Source of the DNA: Flavobacterium sp.
GTDB lineage: Bacteria > Bacteroidota > Bacteroidia > Flavobacteriales > Flavobacteriaceae
Reading direction: 5' to 3'
Length of the DNA stretch: 10,756 bases
NCBI RefSeq assembly: GCF_003525665.1
Contig: NZ_DQDX01000082.1
Coordinates: 22,558-33,313, forward strand
The notes beneath the pieces were generated by a model. That model was not told the DNA's origin, made no database searches, and saw only the letters and a list, made by a program, of their open reading frames with translations. This document shows positions 1-7,047 of this stretch, piece after piece (positions within the stretch are counted from its first letter, which is position 1; each line of letters starts with the position of its first letter). Both the position numbers and the translations under genes were made by a program.

Positions 1-23
1 ATGATTTATGTTCTAAAATTTGA

Positions 24-31
24 TTATTTTG
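24..31 (+). promoter_or_regulatory. Possible -7 promoter element for the CBS gene
   Basis: The octamer TTATTTTG differs from the Bacteroidota -7 consensus TAnnTTTG at one position and is followed by C, as in three of the better promoters in this window. Its distance to the in-frame ATGs at 49 and 55 (18-24 bases) is close to that of the better promoters at 1805, 5945 and 8536. A -33 element cannot be judged because the window begins here. If real, it excludes the ATG at position 1 as the translation start. Weak evidence. Confidence 0.35.
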
Positions 32-54
32 CAACAGATAACAGATTTATGATT

Positions 55-714
55 ATGACAGATATAAACGATTACATAACCAACGACTACAAAGCCATAA
101 ATAGCAAAGAAACTATAGCAGAAGTTCAAGACTTTTTTGCAGAAGTTTCGTATTCCCATTTTTCTGTAATTGATGAAGGTATTTATATTGGATGCATTGC
201 TGCCGATGACATTGAGACGTTTGACAGCGATAAAAAAGTGTCTGATTATAAATATACTTTAGAAGGATTTTTTGCTAGAAAGAATATGATTTGGCTTGAT
301 GTTTTAGAAGTTTTTGCTAAGAATCACACTAATGTGGTTCCGGTTTTAGACGAAGAAAATAACTATACTGGATATTACGAACTGGAAGATATTGTTAAAT
401 TCTTTCACGAAACACCTTTTTTAAAGGAACAAGGCGGAATAATTATCATAGAAAAAAGCATACTTGATTATTCTATGAGTCAAATAACCCAAATTGTAGA
501 AAGCAATAATGGCAAATTATTAGGATTATTTGTATCGGAAGCTAGCGCAGACAAAATACAAATCACCTTGAAAATTGCACTTGGCGGAATGAACGAAATT
601 ATTCAAACCTTCCGAAGATACAACTACGAAATAATATCTGAACATCAAGAAGATAATTATTTGAATAATTTAAAAGAGCGATCCGAATATTTAGACAAGT
701 ATTTGAACATGTAA
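55..714 (+). CDS. CBS-domain protein with ACT-like C-terminal domain
   Basis: A 219-residue soluble protein with no signal peptide or membrane segment. Residues about 11-56 and 72-118 look like a CBS pair; the second has the typical VVPVLDEENNYTGYYELEDIV ending, where a small-molecule ligand such as a nucleotide usually binds. Residues about 128-196 read as beta-alpha-beta-beta-alpha-beta (IIIIEK, then SMSQITQIVES, KLLGLFV, KIQITLKIA, MNEIIQTFRRY, YEIIS), which is the ACT-domain order. CBS plus ACT suggests a ligand sensor, as in AcuB-like proteins; the ligand is unknown. I chose the ATG at 55 (MTDINDY). The frame is open to an ATG at position 1, but a promoter-like element lies at 24-31, and another ATG lies at 49. 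The gene precedes NAD kinase by 63 bases with no terminator between, so they are probably cotranscribed. The CBS call is firm; the ACT call is inferred from predicted fold order. Confidence 0.85.
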   Translation: MTDINDYITNDYKAINSKETIAEVQDFFAEVSYSHFSVIDEGIYIGCIAADDIETFDSDKKVSDYKYTLEGFFARKNMIWLDVLEVFAKNHTNVVPVLDEENNYTGYYELEDIVKFFHETPFLKEQGGIIIIEKSILDYSMSQITQIVESNNGKLLGLFVSEASADKIQITLKIALGGMNEIIQTFRRYNYEIISEHQEDNYLNNLKERSEYLDKYLNM

Positions 715-746
715 AAGATGAATTGGTTTTAGATAAATAAAATACT

Positions 747-774
747 TCTAAAATCTGAAATCTAAAATCTAAAA
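747..774 (+). repeat. Four tandem heptamers TCT(A/G)AAA before nadK
   Basis: Four head-to-tail copies of a 7-base unit lie at 747-753, 754-760, 761-767 and 768-774. Three read TCTAAAA and the second reads TCTGAAA. The array ends three bases before the ATG of the NAD kinase gene, so it occupies its translation-initiation region. It supplies the A-rich leader that Bacteroidota ribosomes favour in place of a Shine-Dalgarno sequence. No -7 promoter element is visible in the gap from 715 to 777. Whether copy number varies between strains cannot be seen here. Confidence 0.75.
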
Positions 775-777
775 TTT

Positions 778-1662
778 ATGAAAGTAGCCATCTTCGGACA
801 ATATTATCAAAACGACACACGACCAATTATTCGTGACATCTTTGTTTTTTTTAATGCCAATAATGTAGAATTAGTTATTGAAGAAAAATTCTTGAAGATA
901 TTATATGAAAATGAAATTGTAAAAAAGGAATATAAAACCTTTAGCAGTTATAAATGTTTAGATTCGAGTTTTGATATTTTAGTAAGTATTGGTGGCGATG
1001 GAACCATCTTGAGAGCGGCAACATTTGTAAGAGATTCTGGCATACCAATAATAGGTATCAACGCTGGAAGATTAGGGTTTTTAGCCAAAGTACAGAAAGA
1101 AGATATTGATGCTTTTTTACAAATTGTTCTTGATAAAAAATATTTTCTATCCAAAAGAACTTTGCTGAGTTTAACTTGTTCTCCTGAAAACGAAGAATTA
1201 TTGGACATCAATTTTGCAATGAACGAAATCACTGTTAGCAGAAAAGATACTACTTCGATGATTACAATTGAAACCTCGTTAAATGGAGAATATCTAAATT
1301 CGTATTGGGCAGACGGATTAATTATATCTACACCAACCGGATCAACCGGATATTCATTAAGTTGTGGCGGACCAATATTAACTCCAGATGTAAAAGCATT
1401 AGTAATTACGCCAATTGCACCCCATAATTTAAATGCAAGACCTTTAGTTATAACTGATGACACCGAAATTAAACTAAAAGTTTCTGGAAGAGAAGAACAA
1501 TATCTTGTTTCTCTTGATTCTAGAATTGCTACATTAAATAACAATGCAGAGTTAACCATAAAGAAAACTCCTTTTCAAATAAACATGGTTGAAATTCCAA
1601 ACGAAACCTTCCTAAAAACCCTACGAAACAAACTACTTTGGGGTGAAGACAAAAGAAATTAA
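778..1662 (+). CDS. nadK: NAD kinase
   Basis: Phosphorylates NAD+ to NADP+ in the cytoplasm using ATP or polyphosphate, the only known route to NADP. The protein is 294 residues, the normal length for bacterial NAD kinases. Diagnostic motifs are in order: the GGDG loop at 72-75 with the catalytic Asp74, GINAGRLGFLA at 93-103, the NE pair at 149-150 of the NEITVSR segment, DGLIISTPTGSTGYS at 179-193, and PIAPHNLNARPLVI at 212-225. All key residues are intact. The ATG at 778 gives the expected MKVAIFGQ beta-strand start and sits right after a tandem heptamer array. The gene follows the CBS-ACT protein by 63 bases. It is followed by a 168-base gap without a clear intrinsic terminator before the envelope operon. 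Confidence 0.97.
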   Translation: MKVAIFGQYYQNDTRPIIRDIFVFFNANNVELVIEEKFLKILYENEIVKKEYKTFSSYKCLDSSFDILVSIGGDGTILRAATFVRDSGIPIIGINAGRLGFLAKVQKEDIDAFLQIVLDKKYFLSKRTLLSLTCSPENEELLDINFAMNEITVSRKDTTSMITIETSLNGEYLNSYWADGLIISTPTGSTGYSLSCGGPILTPDVKALVITPIAPHNLNARPLVITDDTEIKLKVSGREEQYLVSLDSRIATLNNNAELTIKKTPFQINMVEIPNETFLKTLRNKLLWGEDKRN

Positions 1663-1708
1663 AATCCGTTTTACATACTACAGCCAGCAGTTTTTCGTTT
1701 GATAGCTA

Positions 1709-1724
1709 TTCATTCGCGAATGAA
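1709..1724. repeat. Perfect 16-bp palindrome TTCATTCGCGAATGAA
   Basis: A perfect inverted repeat with no spacer lies between nadK and the DUF6089 gene, about 80 bases upstream of the promoter at 1805. It overlaps by one base the 8-bp palindrome ATAGCTAT at 1702-1709. Neither strand has a T-run after it, so it is not a classical terminator. It could be an operator or part of a dispersed intergenic repeat; the sequence alone does not decide. The rest of the 1663-1804 gap is AT-rich with nothing else I can name. Confidence 0.6.
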
Positions 1725-1804
1725 ATTTGTATTCTAATGTTTAATTATGTTAAATTTAATTTTTATAAATACTGATAACATGTTTTATTAGTAGCTATAA
1801 TTGT

Positions 1805-1812
1805 TATATTTG
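1805..1812 (+). promoter_or_regulatory. Promoter -7 element TATATTTG for the DUF6089-uppS-bamA operon
   Basis: An exact match to the Bacteroidota sigma-ABfr -7 consensus TAnnTTTG, followed by C. Transcription would begin a few bases downstream, giving a leader of roughly 15 bases before the ATG at 1831. This excludes the TTG at 1801, which lies upstream of the expected transcript start. I see no good -33 TTG at the usual spacing, so the call rests on the -7 match and position. Confidence 0.7.
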
Positions 1813-1830
1813 CACGCTATTTTTCAATTA

Positions 1831-2511
1831 ATGAAAAGATTATTTTTATTTGTTTTATTGGTAAGTCTATCAAACTTAAACGCTCAAATTCATGAAATAG
1901 GTGTTTTCCTTGGCGGAAGCAACTATGTTGGAGATGTTGGAAGTACTACTTACATCAACCCTAATGAGTTAGCATTTGGAGCATTGTATAAATGGAATAA
2001 AAGTCCGAGACATGCCTACAGATTTTCAATAACGCATGGAAAAATCACTAACGATGATTCAAAATCGAGCGTTTCTGGAAGAAAACAAAGAGATTATGAC
2101 TTTGAAAATACGGTTACAGAAATTTCAGCAGGATTAGAGTTTAATTTTTTTGATTTCAATTTACATCAAATGGACAGAAAAATTACGCCTTATGTCTTTT
2201 CTGGGTTGAGTTTTTTTAATTACAACGAGTTATTTGTTGTTGGCGGAGAAACAAAAGAAGATTATTCTGAAACATCATTTGCAATACCAATGATTCTCGG
2301 AATAAAATCCAATATTACACCTAAATTAATTTTAGGAGCAGAAGTTGGGGTTCGATACACGTTTACAGATAATCTAGATGGAAGCAATCCAAAAAATGAA
2401 AATCTGCAAACCTTAAAATTTGGAAACACAAATAGTAACGATTGGTATGTATTTACCGGATTTACATTAACTTATACATTTGGTGAAAAACCATGTTATT
2501 GCGCAGAATAA
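1831..2511 (+). CDS. DUF6089-type outer-membrane beta-barrel protein
   Basis: A 226-residue exported protein. MKRLFLFVLLVSLSNLNAQ is a clear Sec signal peptide, with likely cleavage after NA and Gln19 as the first mature residue. The mature part has the segment EIGVFLGGSNYVGDVG followed by YINPNELAFGALYKWNKSP, which I recognise as the DUF6089 family of Bacteroidota. The remainder alternates polar and hydrophobic residues in strand-sized blocks and ends with a YTFG strand, consistent with a small outer-membrane barrel. The tail after the last strand is KPCYCAE, a Cys-X-Cys. The start at 1831 is preferred because the promoter at 1805-1812 lies inside the longer reading frame. uppS begins three bases after the stop and bamA follows, so the gene leads an envelope operon. 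Family placement is from memory of the motif pattern; the molecular function is unknown. Confidence 0.85.
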   Translation: MKRLFLFVLLVSLSNLNAQIHEIGVFLGGSNYVGDVGSTTYINPNELAFGALYKWNKSPRHAYRFSITHGKITNDDSKSSVSGRKQRDYDFENTVTEISAGLEFNFFDFNLHQMDRKITPYVFSGLSFFNYNELFVVGGETKEDYSETSFAIPMILGIKSNITPKLILGAEVGVRYTFTDNLDGSNPKNENLQTLKFGNTNSNDWYVFTGFTLTYTFGEKPCYCAE

Positions 2512-2514
2512 ATT

Positions 2515-3255
2515 ATGAACTTACTAGACTCAATAGACAAAGACAACTTACCTAAACATGTAGCCATTATTATGGACGGCAATGGTCGTTGGGCAAAACA
2601 AAAAGGCTTTTTGAGAGTTATTGGTCATGAAAACGGTACAAAATCAGTAAGAGAAACTGTAGAAACTTGCGCAAAACTAGGAATTACCCATTTAACATTA
2701 TATGCTTTTTCTACTGAAAATTGGAACCGACCAAAACTAGAAGTAGAAACATTAATGAAACTTCTTGTTCACTCCTTAAAAAGTGAATTAAAAACATTAC
2801 AAAAAAATAATATTCAACTAAATTCTATTGGGTCAATAGACAAATTACCAAGTTCCATATTAAAAGAATTAAACGAAGTAATTGAGAAGACTAAAGGCAA
2901 TGATAGAATGACACTTACACTCGCACTTAGCTATGGCTCAAGAGATGAGTTAATAAATGTTGTTAAAAACATAAGTGATAAAGTTAAAAATAATATAATT
3001 TCGATAGATACTATTGATGAATCAATTATAAATCAGCATCTTTACACGCACAATCTACCCGACGTAGATTTACTAATTAGAACCAGCGGCGAGCACCGAA
3101 TTAGTAATTTTTTGCTGTGGCAAATAGCCTATGCAGAACTTTATTTCACCGATGTTCTTTGGCCCGATTTTAAAGAAAATGATTTATATGAAGCCATCAT
3201 CAGCTATCAAAAACGAGAACGCAGATTCGGAAAAACAAGTGAACAAATTAAATAA
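2515..3255 (+). CDS. uppS: Isoprenyl transferase (undecaprenyl diphosphate synthase)
   Basis: A cis-prenyltransferase that condenses isopentenyl diphosphate onto farnesyl diphosphate to form the long-chain lipid carrier for peptidoglycan and other surface glycans; cytosolic and membrane-associated. The protein is 246 residues, typical for the family. Visible motifs are HVAIIMDGNGRWAKQKG at 15-31 with the catalytic Asp21 and diphosphate-binding Gly22/Asn23/Arg25, YAFSTENW at 63-70, LALSYGSRDE at 136-145, and DLLIRTSGEHRISNFLLWQ at 185-203 with Arg189, Glu193, Arg195 and Glu208 matching the conserved E. coli residues Arg194, Glu198, Arg200 and Glu213. It starts three bases after the DUF6089 stop, so the two are translationally close. 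Exact chain length of the product cannot be read from the sequence. Confidence 0.96.
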   Translation: MNLLDSIDKDNLPKHVAIIMDGNGRWAKQKGFLRVIGHENGTKSVRETVETCAKLGITHLTLYAFSTENWNRPKLEVETLMKLLVHSLKSELKTLQKNNIQLNSIGSIDKLPSSILKELNEVIEKTKGNDRMTLTLALSYGSRDELINVVKNISDKVKNNIISIDTIDESIINQHLYTHNLPDVDLLIRTSGEHRISNFLLWQIAYAELYFTDVLWPDFKENDLYEAIISYQKRERRFGKTSEQIK

Positions 3256-3262
3256 TATATTA

Positions 3263-5944
3263 GTGTCAAATAATTTTTTAAAAGCATTTCTTTTCTTATT
3301 TTTTATAGGAAATGTTACTCTACTACAAGCACAAGAAAAACTGCCTTTTGATCAAGGAACTAAATACATTTTAGCCGATGTTGATGTAACAGGTAAAATC
3401 ACCTTCAATAAACAAACCGTAGTAACATTTGCTGGTCTTGAAAAAGGCCAAGAAATAACCGTTCCTGGTGAAGAAATAAGCAACGCAATAAAAAAATTAG
3501 GAAAACTAGGTTTATTCAATAAAATAGATTTCTACGTCAATCAAATAAAAGGTGACAGCATCTTTTTAGAATTAAATATCAACGAATTACCAAAACTAAG
3601 TGACGTTAAAATCACCGGAGTTAAAAAGAACAAAGTTGAAGATTTAATTAAAGAAGGCGACTTAACAAAGGGTAAAATTGTTAACGAAAACCTTATCACT
3701 ACAACAAAAAATTATTTCGAAAATAAATACAAAAAAGATGGTTATTTTAATACTAAAGTAGCTATCAACACCGTTAATGATACTACTGTAGTCAATCAAG
3801 TAAAAATGATTGTTAATATTGATAAAGGTGAAAAATTAAAAATTAGCAAAATCGACTTTATCGGTAACACAAAATTTTCAGATGCGAAGCTTAGAAAAGC
3901 AATGAAAAATACTAAGCAAGTTAATCCTATCAGAATCTTTAAATCATCTAAGTACATTAAAGACAAATACAAAGAAGATTTAACAACAATTGCTGACAAA
4001 TACAAAGAACAAGGTTTTAGAGATGCACGAATTGTTTCAGACTCTGTGTGGTTAGACAAATCAAAAAACAAAATTGCTATCAATGTAAAAGTCGAAGAAG
4101 GAAATAAATATTACTTTGGAGATATTAAATTCTTAGGAAACACAGTATATTCAGACCAATTATTGAAACGTGTATTAGCTATCAATAAAGGTGACACGTA
4201 CAATGGCGTTTTACTACAAAAAAGAATTGCAGACAAGACTAAACCAGATGGAGATGACATCACCAATTTGTACCAAAACAATGGTTATTTATTTTCAAAT
4301 GTAAATGCGGTAGAAGTAAAAACAGAACAAGATTCGATCAACTTCGAAATTAGAGTTGTAGAAGGTCCGCTTGCCTATTTTAATAGAGTAACGGTTTCAG
4401 GAAATGACAAAACAAATGATAGAGTAATTTATAGAGAACTTAGAACAAAACCAGGTGAAAAGTGGAACAAAGAAGAAGTAATTAGCACTATTCGTGAATT
4501 AGGACAACTAGGTTTCTTTGACCCTGAGGCGATTTCACCAGACGTAAAAAATGCCGATCCAGCTGCTGGAACAGTAGATTTAGATTGGAAAGTTGTAGAA
4601 AAAGGATCTAGCCAAATTGAACTTCAAGGTGGTTATGGCGGTGGAGGTTTCATTGGAACTTTAGGATTATCTTTCAACAATTTCTCTGTTAGAAATATGT
4701 TTAAGAAAGAAGCTTACAGACCAATACCAATGGGTGACGGACAAAAAGTATCTTTAAGAGCACAAGCAAGTTCGTTCTTTCAAACCTACAGTTTATCGTT
4801 TTCAGAGCCATGGTTTGGTGGTAAAAAACCTGTTAGTTTTTCAACGTCATTATCTCATAGTAGACAATTTTTATTCACAGGTAATTCTAGGAGTGTAGAC
4901 AGAAGCAAAAGTTTCGACATTACCTCTCTTTCTGTTGGTTTAGGAAAAAGATTAACGGTACCAGATAACTATTTCTATTTATCAAATGCAATTAGTTTTC
5001 AATACTATGCCTTAAATAATTACAACACCGGGTTATTTACCTTCGGAAATGGTTCTTCAAGAAACTTAGCTTATACATTAGGTTTAACAAGAAACAACAA
5101 AGGTAATAGTCCAATTTTCCCAACTAAAGGATCAGAATTCAGTATTACTGCTAAATTTACGCCACCGTATTCTTTATTTAACAAAATTGATTACGGCAAT
5201 TTGCAAAACCAAAAAGAATATAAATTAAGAAATAATGTTAACTCTACTTTAGGAATAGCTGGAACAGGATATTTCGGTATAGACCAAGAATATGTAGCTC
5301 CAGGCGATTTGATTAAACAAGAAACAATTGGAACAAACACAGGATATGTTAGAGTAGACGAGGCAGACTTTATACAAGCAGATGTTGACCAAGGAAAAGT
5401 AGACCAAAAGAAATTCAACTGGTTAGAATATTATAAAGTAAAATTCAAAGCCGAATCGTTTTCTCAAATTTATGAAAAGTTAACGCTTAGAACATTAGGC
5501 GAATTTGGTTTCTTGGGTGCATACAATAACGATAGAGGTTTGGTTCCATTTGAGCGTTTCTTCGTTGGTGGTGATGGTCTTGCCAACTTTGCATTAGATG
5601 GTCGTGAAGTGGTGCAGTTAAGAGGATATCCAAATCAATCACTATCTGATGTTGATGGAGATGTTATTTACAATAAATTTTCGTTAGAATTAAGATATCC
5701 AATAACAATGAAATCACAAGCGTCAATTTATGTATTAGGATTTCTTGAAGCAGGATCATCGTTCAATAGCTTTAAAAATTACAATCCATTTCAATTACAA
5801 CGTTCTGCAGGTTTTGGATTACGTGTATTTATGCCAGCATTTGGATTACTTGGTATAGATTTTGGTCATGGATTTGATGCTATTCCTGGCGCAACAGTTA
5901 AAAATGGCTGGGAAACTCATTTTATTATTGGACAACAATTTTAG
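3263..5944 (+). CDS. bamA: Outer-membrane protein assembly factor BamA
   Basis: The insertase that folds beta-barrel proteins into the outer membrane. With the GTG at 3263 it is 893 residues with a good signal peptide (SNNFLKAFLFLFFIGN then TLLQAQ). Five POTRA repeats can be picked out at about 34-105, 112-185, 193-275, 283-365 and 371-445, each with a beta-strand followed later by a short helix and a Gly/Asn-rich turn. The Omp85 barrel runs from about 450 to the C-terminal Phe of HFIIGQQF, a typical outer-membrane beta-signal. LRGY at 786-789 is the counterpart of the family's VRGF lock motif in the loop 6 region. The reading frame is open back to an ATG at 3131 inside uppS. ATG 3188 would add a long charged leader and overlap uppS by 68 bases; GTG 3239 is a second option. 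The barrel carries a polar insertion at about 646-726. Function is certain, the exact start is not. Confidence 0.96.
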   Translation: MSNNFLKAFLFLFFIGNVTLLQAQEKLPFDQGTKYILADVDVTGKITFNKQTVVTFAGLEKGQEITVPGEEISNAIKKLGKLGLFNKIDFYVNQIKGDSIFLELNINELPKLSDVKITGVKKNKVEDLIKEGDLTKGKIVNENLITTTKNYFENKYKKDGYFNTKVAINTVNDTTVVNQVKMIVNIDKGEKLKISKIDFIGNTKFSDAKLRKAMKNTKQVNPIRIFKSSKYIKDKYKEDLTTIADKYKEQGFRDARIVSDSVWLDKSKNKIAINVKVEEGNKYYFGDIKFLGNTVYSDQLLKRVLAINKGDTYNGVLLQKRIADKTKPDGDDITNLYQNNGYLFSNVNAVEVKTEQDSINFEIRVVEGPLAYFNRVTVSGNDKTNDRVIYRELRTKPGEKWNKEEVISTIRELGQLGFFDPEAISPDVKNADPAAGTVDLDWKVVEKGSSQIELQGGYGGGGFIGTLGLSFNNFSVRNMFKKEAYRPIPMGDGQKVSLRAQASSFFQTYSLSFSEPWFGGKKPVSFSTSLSHSRQFLFTGNSRSVDRSKSFDITSLSVGLGKRLTVPDNYFYLSNAISFQYYALNNYNTGLFTFGNGSSRNLAYTLGLTRNNKGNSPIFPTKGSEFSITAKFTPPYSLFNKIDYGNLQNQKEYKLRNNVNSTLGIAGTGYFGIDQEYVAPGDLIKQETIGTNTGYVRVDEADFIQADVDQGKVDQKKFNWLEYYKVKFKAESFSQIYEKLTLRTLGEFGFLGAYNNDRGLVPFERFFVGGDGLANFALDGREVVQLRGYPNQSLSDVDGDVIYNKFSLELRYPITMKSQASIYVLGFLEAGSSFNSFKNYNPFQLQRSAGFGLRVFMPAFGLLGIDFGHGFDAIPGATVKNGWETHFIIGQQF

Positions 5945-5952
5945 TATATTTG
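5945..5952 (+). promoter_or_regulatory. Promoter -7 element TATATTTG for the ompH pair
   Basis: An exact TAnnTTTG match that begins at the first base after the bamA stop codon. Transcription would start around 5957-5960, giving a leader of just under 20 bases before the ATG at 5977. It would let the two periplasmic chaperone genes be expressed independently of, or in excess over, bamA. A TTG at 5928-5930 is only 14 bases upstream, shorter than the usual -33 spacing. Confidence 0.65.
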
Positions 5953-5976
5953 TTTAGATTTCTAAAACAACAAGTT

Positions 5977-7020
5977 ATGAGAAAATATATTTTAATACTA
6001 TTAACTACATCATTTTTTACAATTAATGTAGTGGCACAAACTAAAGGTGTCAAAATTGGATATATAGACATGGAATATATTCTAGAAAAAGTACCAGATT
6101 ATGCCGAAGCTAAAAACCAATTGGAGCAAAAAGCTCAAAAATGGAAGCAAGAAATAGAAGAAAAAAAAGTTGATATTGCTAAGCAAAAAGAAACTTTAAA
6201 ATCAGAAAGAGTACTTTTAACTAAAGAACTTCTTGAAGAACGTGAAGCAGAAATTGCTTTTCTAGAAACAGAATTGTTAGAATACCAACAAAAAAGATTT
6301 GGACCAAATGGCGATTTAATGACTCAAAAAGCAGTCTTAGTTAAACCAATTCAAGACCAAGTTTTTAATATCGTTCAAGATATAGCTGAATTAAAAAAAT
6401 TCGATTTTGTTTTTGACAGATCATCCGATTTAACCATGTTGTTTGCAGACAAAAGACACAACATCAGCGATCAAGTTGTTACCAGAATAACAAGAGCGGA
6501 GAAAAGAGAGCAAATGACCAGAAAGCAGCTTGAAAAAGAAGAAGAAGCTGAAAGAAAACAAGACTTTATCAACGAAAATCCAAACCTTTCAGATCGTCAA
6601 AAAAAATTAGACGAAAGTAAAGCGGCACGTCAAAAAATAATAGACGATAGAAAAATTGCGGCTCAAGAAAAGAAAGATGCAGCCGATGCTAGAAGAAAAC
6701 AAATCCTTCAAGAAAGAGAAGATAAAAAAAATGGCATAGTTTCTGATAAAGTAGTTAAAGACCAAAAAACCGAAACATCAAAAGACGATCTTTCTAGTAA
6801 AGAAACTGCTGCCGAAGATAAAAAAGCAGCTCTGGCAGAAACAAAAGCAAAAGCTGAAGAAGCAAGAGCCAAAACTCTAGAAGAAAGAAAAAAAGTAATT
6901 GAAGATAGAAAGAAAGCAGCTCAAGAGAAAAGAGAAAAAACATTAGCCGATAGAGCCGCTGCAAAATTAGCTAAAGAAGAAGAAAAGAAAAATAAAGAGG
7001 CAGAAACGCCAAAACCATAA
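5977..7020 (+). CDS. OmpH/Skp-family periplasmic chaperone, long form
   Basis: A 347-residue exported protein. MRKYILILLTTSFFTINVVA is a signal peptide, likely cut before Gln21. Residues about 24-170 form a Skp/OmpH module: a start strand (VKIGYIDMEYILEKVPDY), two long charged helices forming the coiled-coil tentacle, and a closing strand (FDFVFDRSSDLTMLFAD). Skp binds unfolded outer-membrane proteins and delivers them to BamA. Classical Skp ends at about 160 residues; this protein continues with about 175 highly charged, Lys/Glu/Ala/Arg-rich residues expected to be helix or coiled coil. Within this extension, 218-233 (RQKIIDDRKIAAQEKK) recurs at 304-319 (RKKVIEDRKKAAQEKR), suggesting internal duplication. 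The start at 5977 is preferred over TTG 5950, which overlaps the promoter. It sits between bamA and a second, short OmpH gene, matching its role. Confidence 0.9.
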   Translation: MRKYILILLTTSFFTINVVAQTKGVKIGYIDMEYILEKVPDYAEAKNQLEQKAQKWKQEIEEKKVDIAKQKETLKSERVLLTKELLEEREAEIAFLETELLEYQQKRFGPNGDLMTQKAVLVKPIQDQVFNIVQDIAELKKFDFVFDRSSDLTMLFADKRHNISDQVVTRITRAEKREQMTRKQLEKEEEAERKQDFINENPNLSDRQKKLDESKAARQKIIDDRKIAAQEKKDAADARRKQILQEREDKKNGIVSDKVVKDQKTETSKDDLSSKETAAEDKKAALAETKAKAEEARAKTLEERKKVIEDRKKAAQEKREKTLADRAAAKLAKEEEKKNKEAETPKP

Positions 7021-7047
7021 TAAAATTAATAACTATAATAATTAAGA

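Noticed and set aside
1..54. An N-terminal extension of the CBS protein from the ATG at position 1
   Set aside because: The extra 18 residues show no CBS similarity, and a promoter-like element falls at 24-31. The extension cannot be fully excluded because the upstream DNA is missing.
948..1559. A 203-codon open frame on the minus strand opposite nadK
   Set aside because: It lies entirely within the coding sequence of NAD kinase, whose motifs are all intact. The translated product has no recognisable domain, so it is a shadow frame.
1709..1724. The 16-bp palindrome as a nadK terminator
   Set aside because: There is no T-run after the dyad on either strand, so it lacks the second half of an intrinsic terminator.
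1750..1759. The TTAAATTTAA dyad
   Set aside because: Short A/T-only palindromes are expected by chance in DNA this AT-rich.
1801..1830. TTG start at 1801 giving a longer DUF6089 protein
   Set aside because: A perfect -7 promoter element sits at 1805-1812, and the ATG at 1831 gives a clean signal peptide.
5950..5976. TTG start at 5950 giving a longer OmpH protein
   Set aside because: It overlaps the TATATTTG promoter element and would put FRFLKQQV ahead of an already complete signal peptide at 5977.
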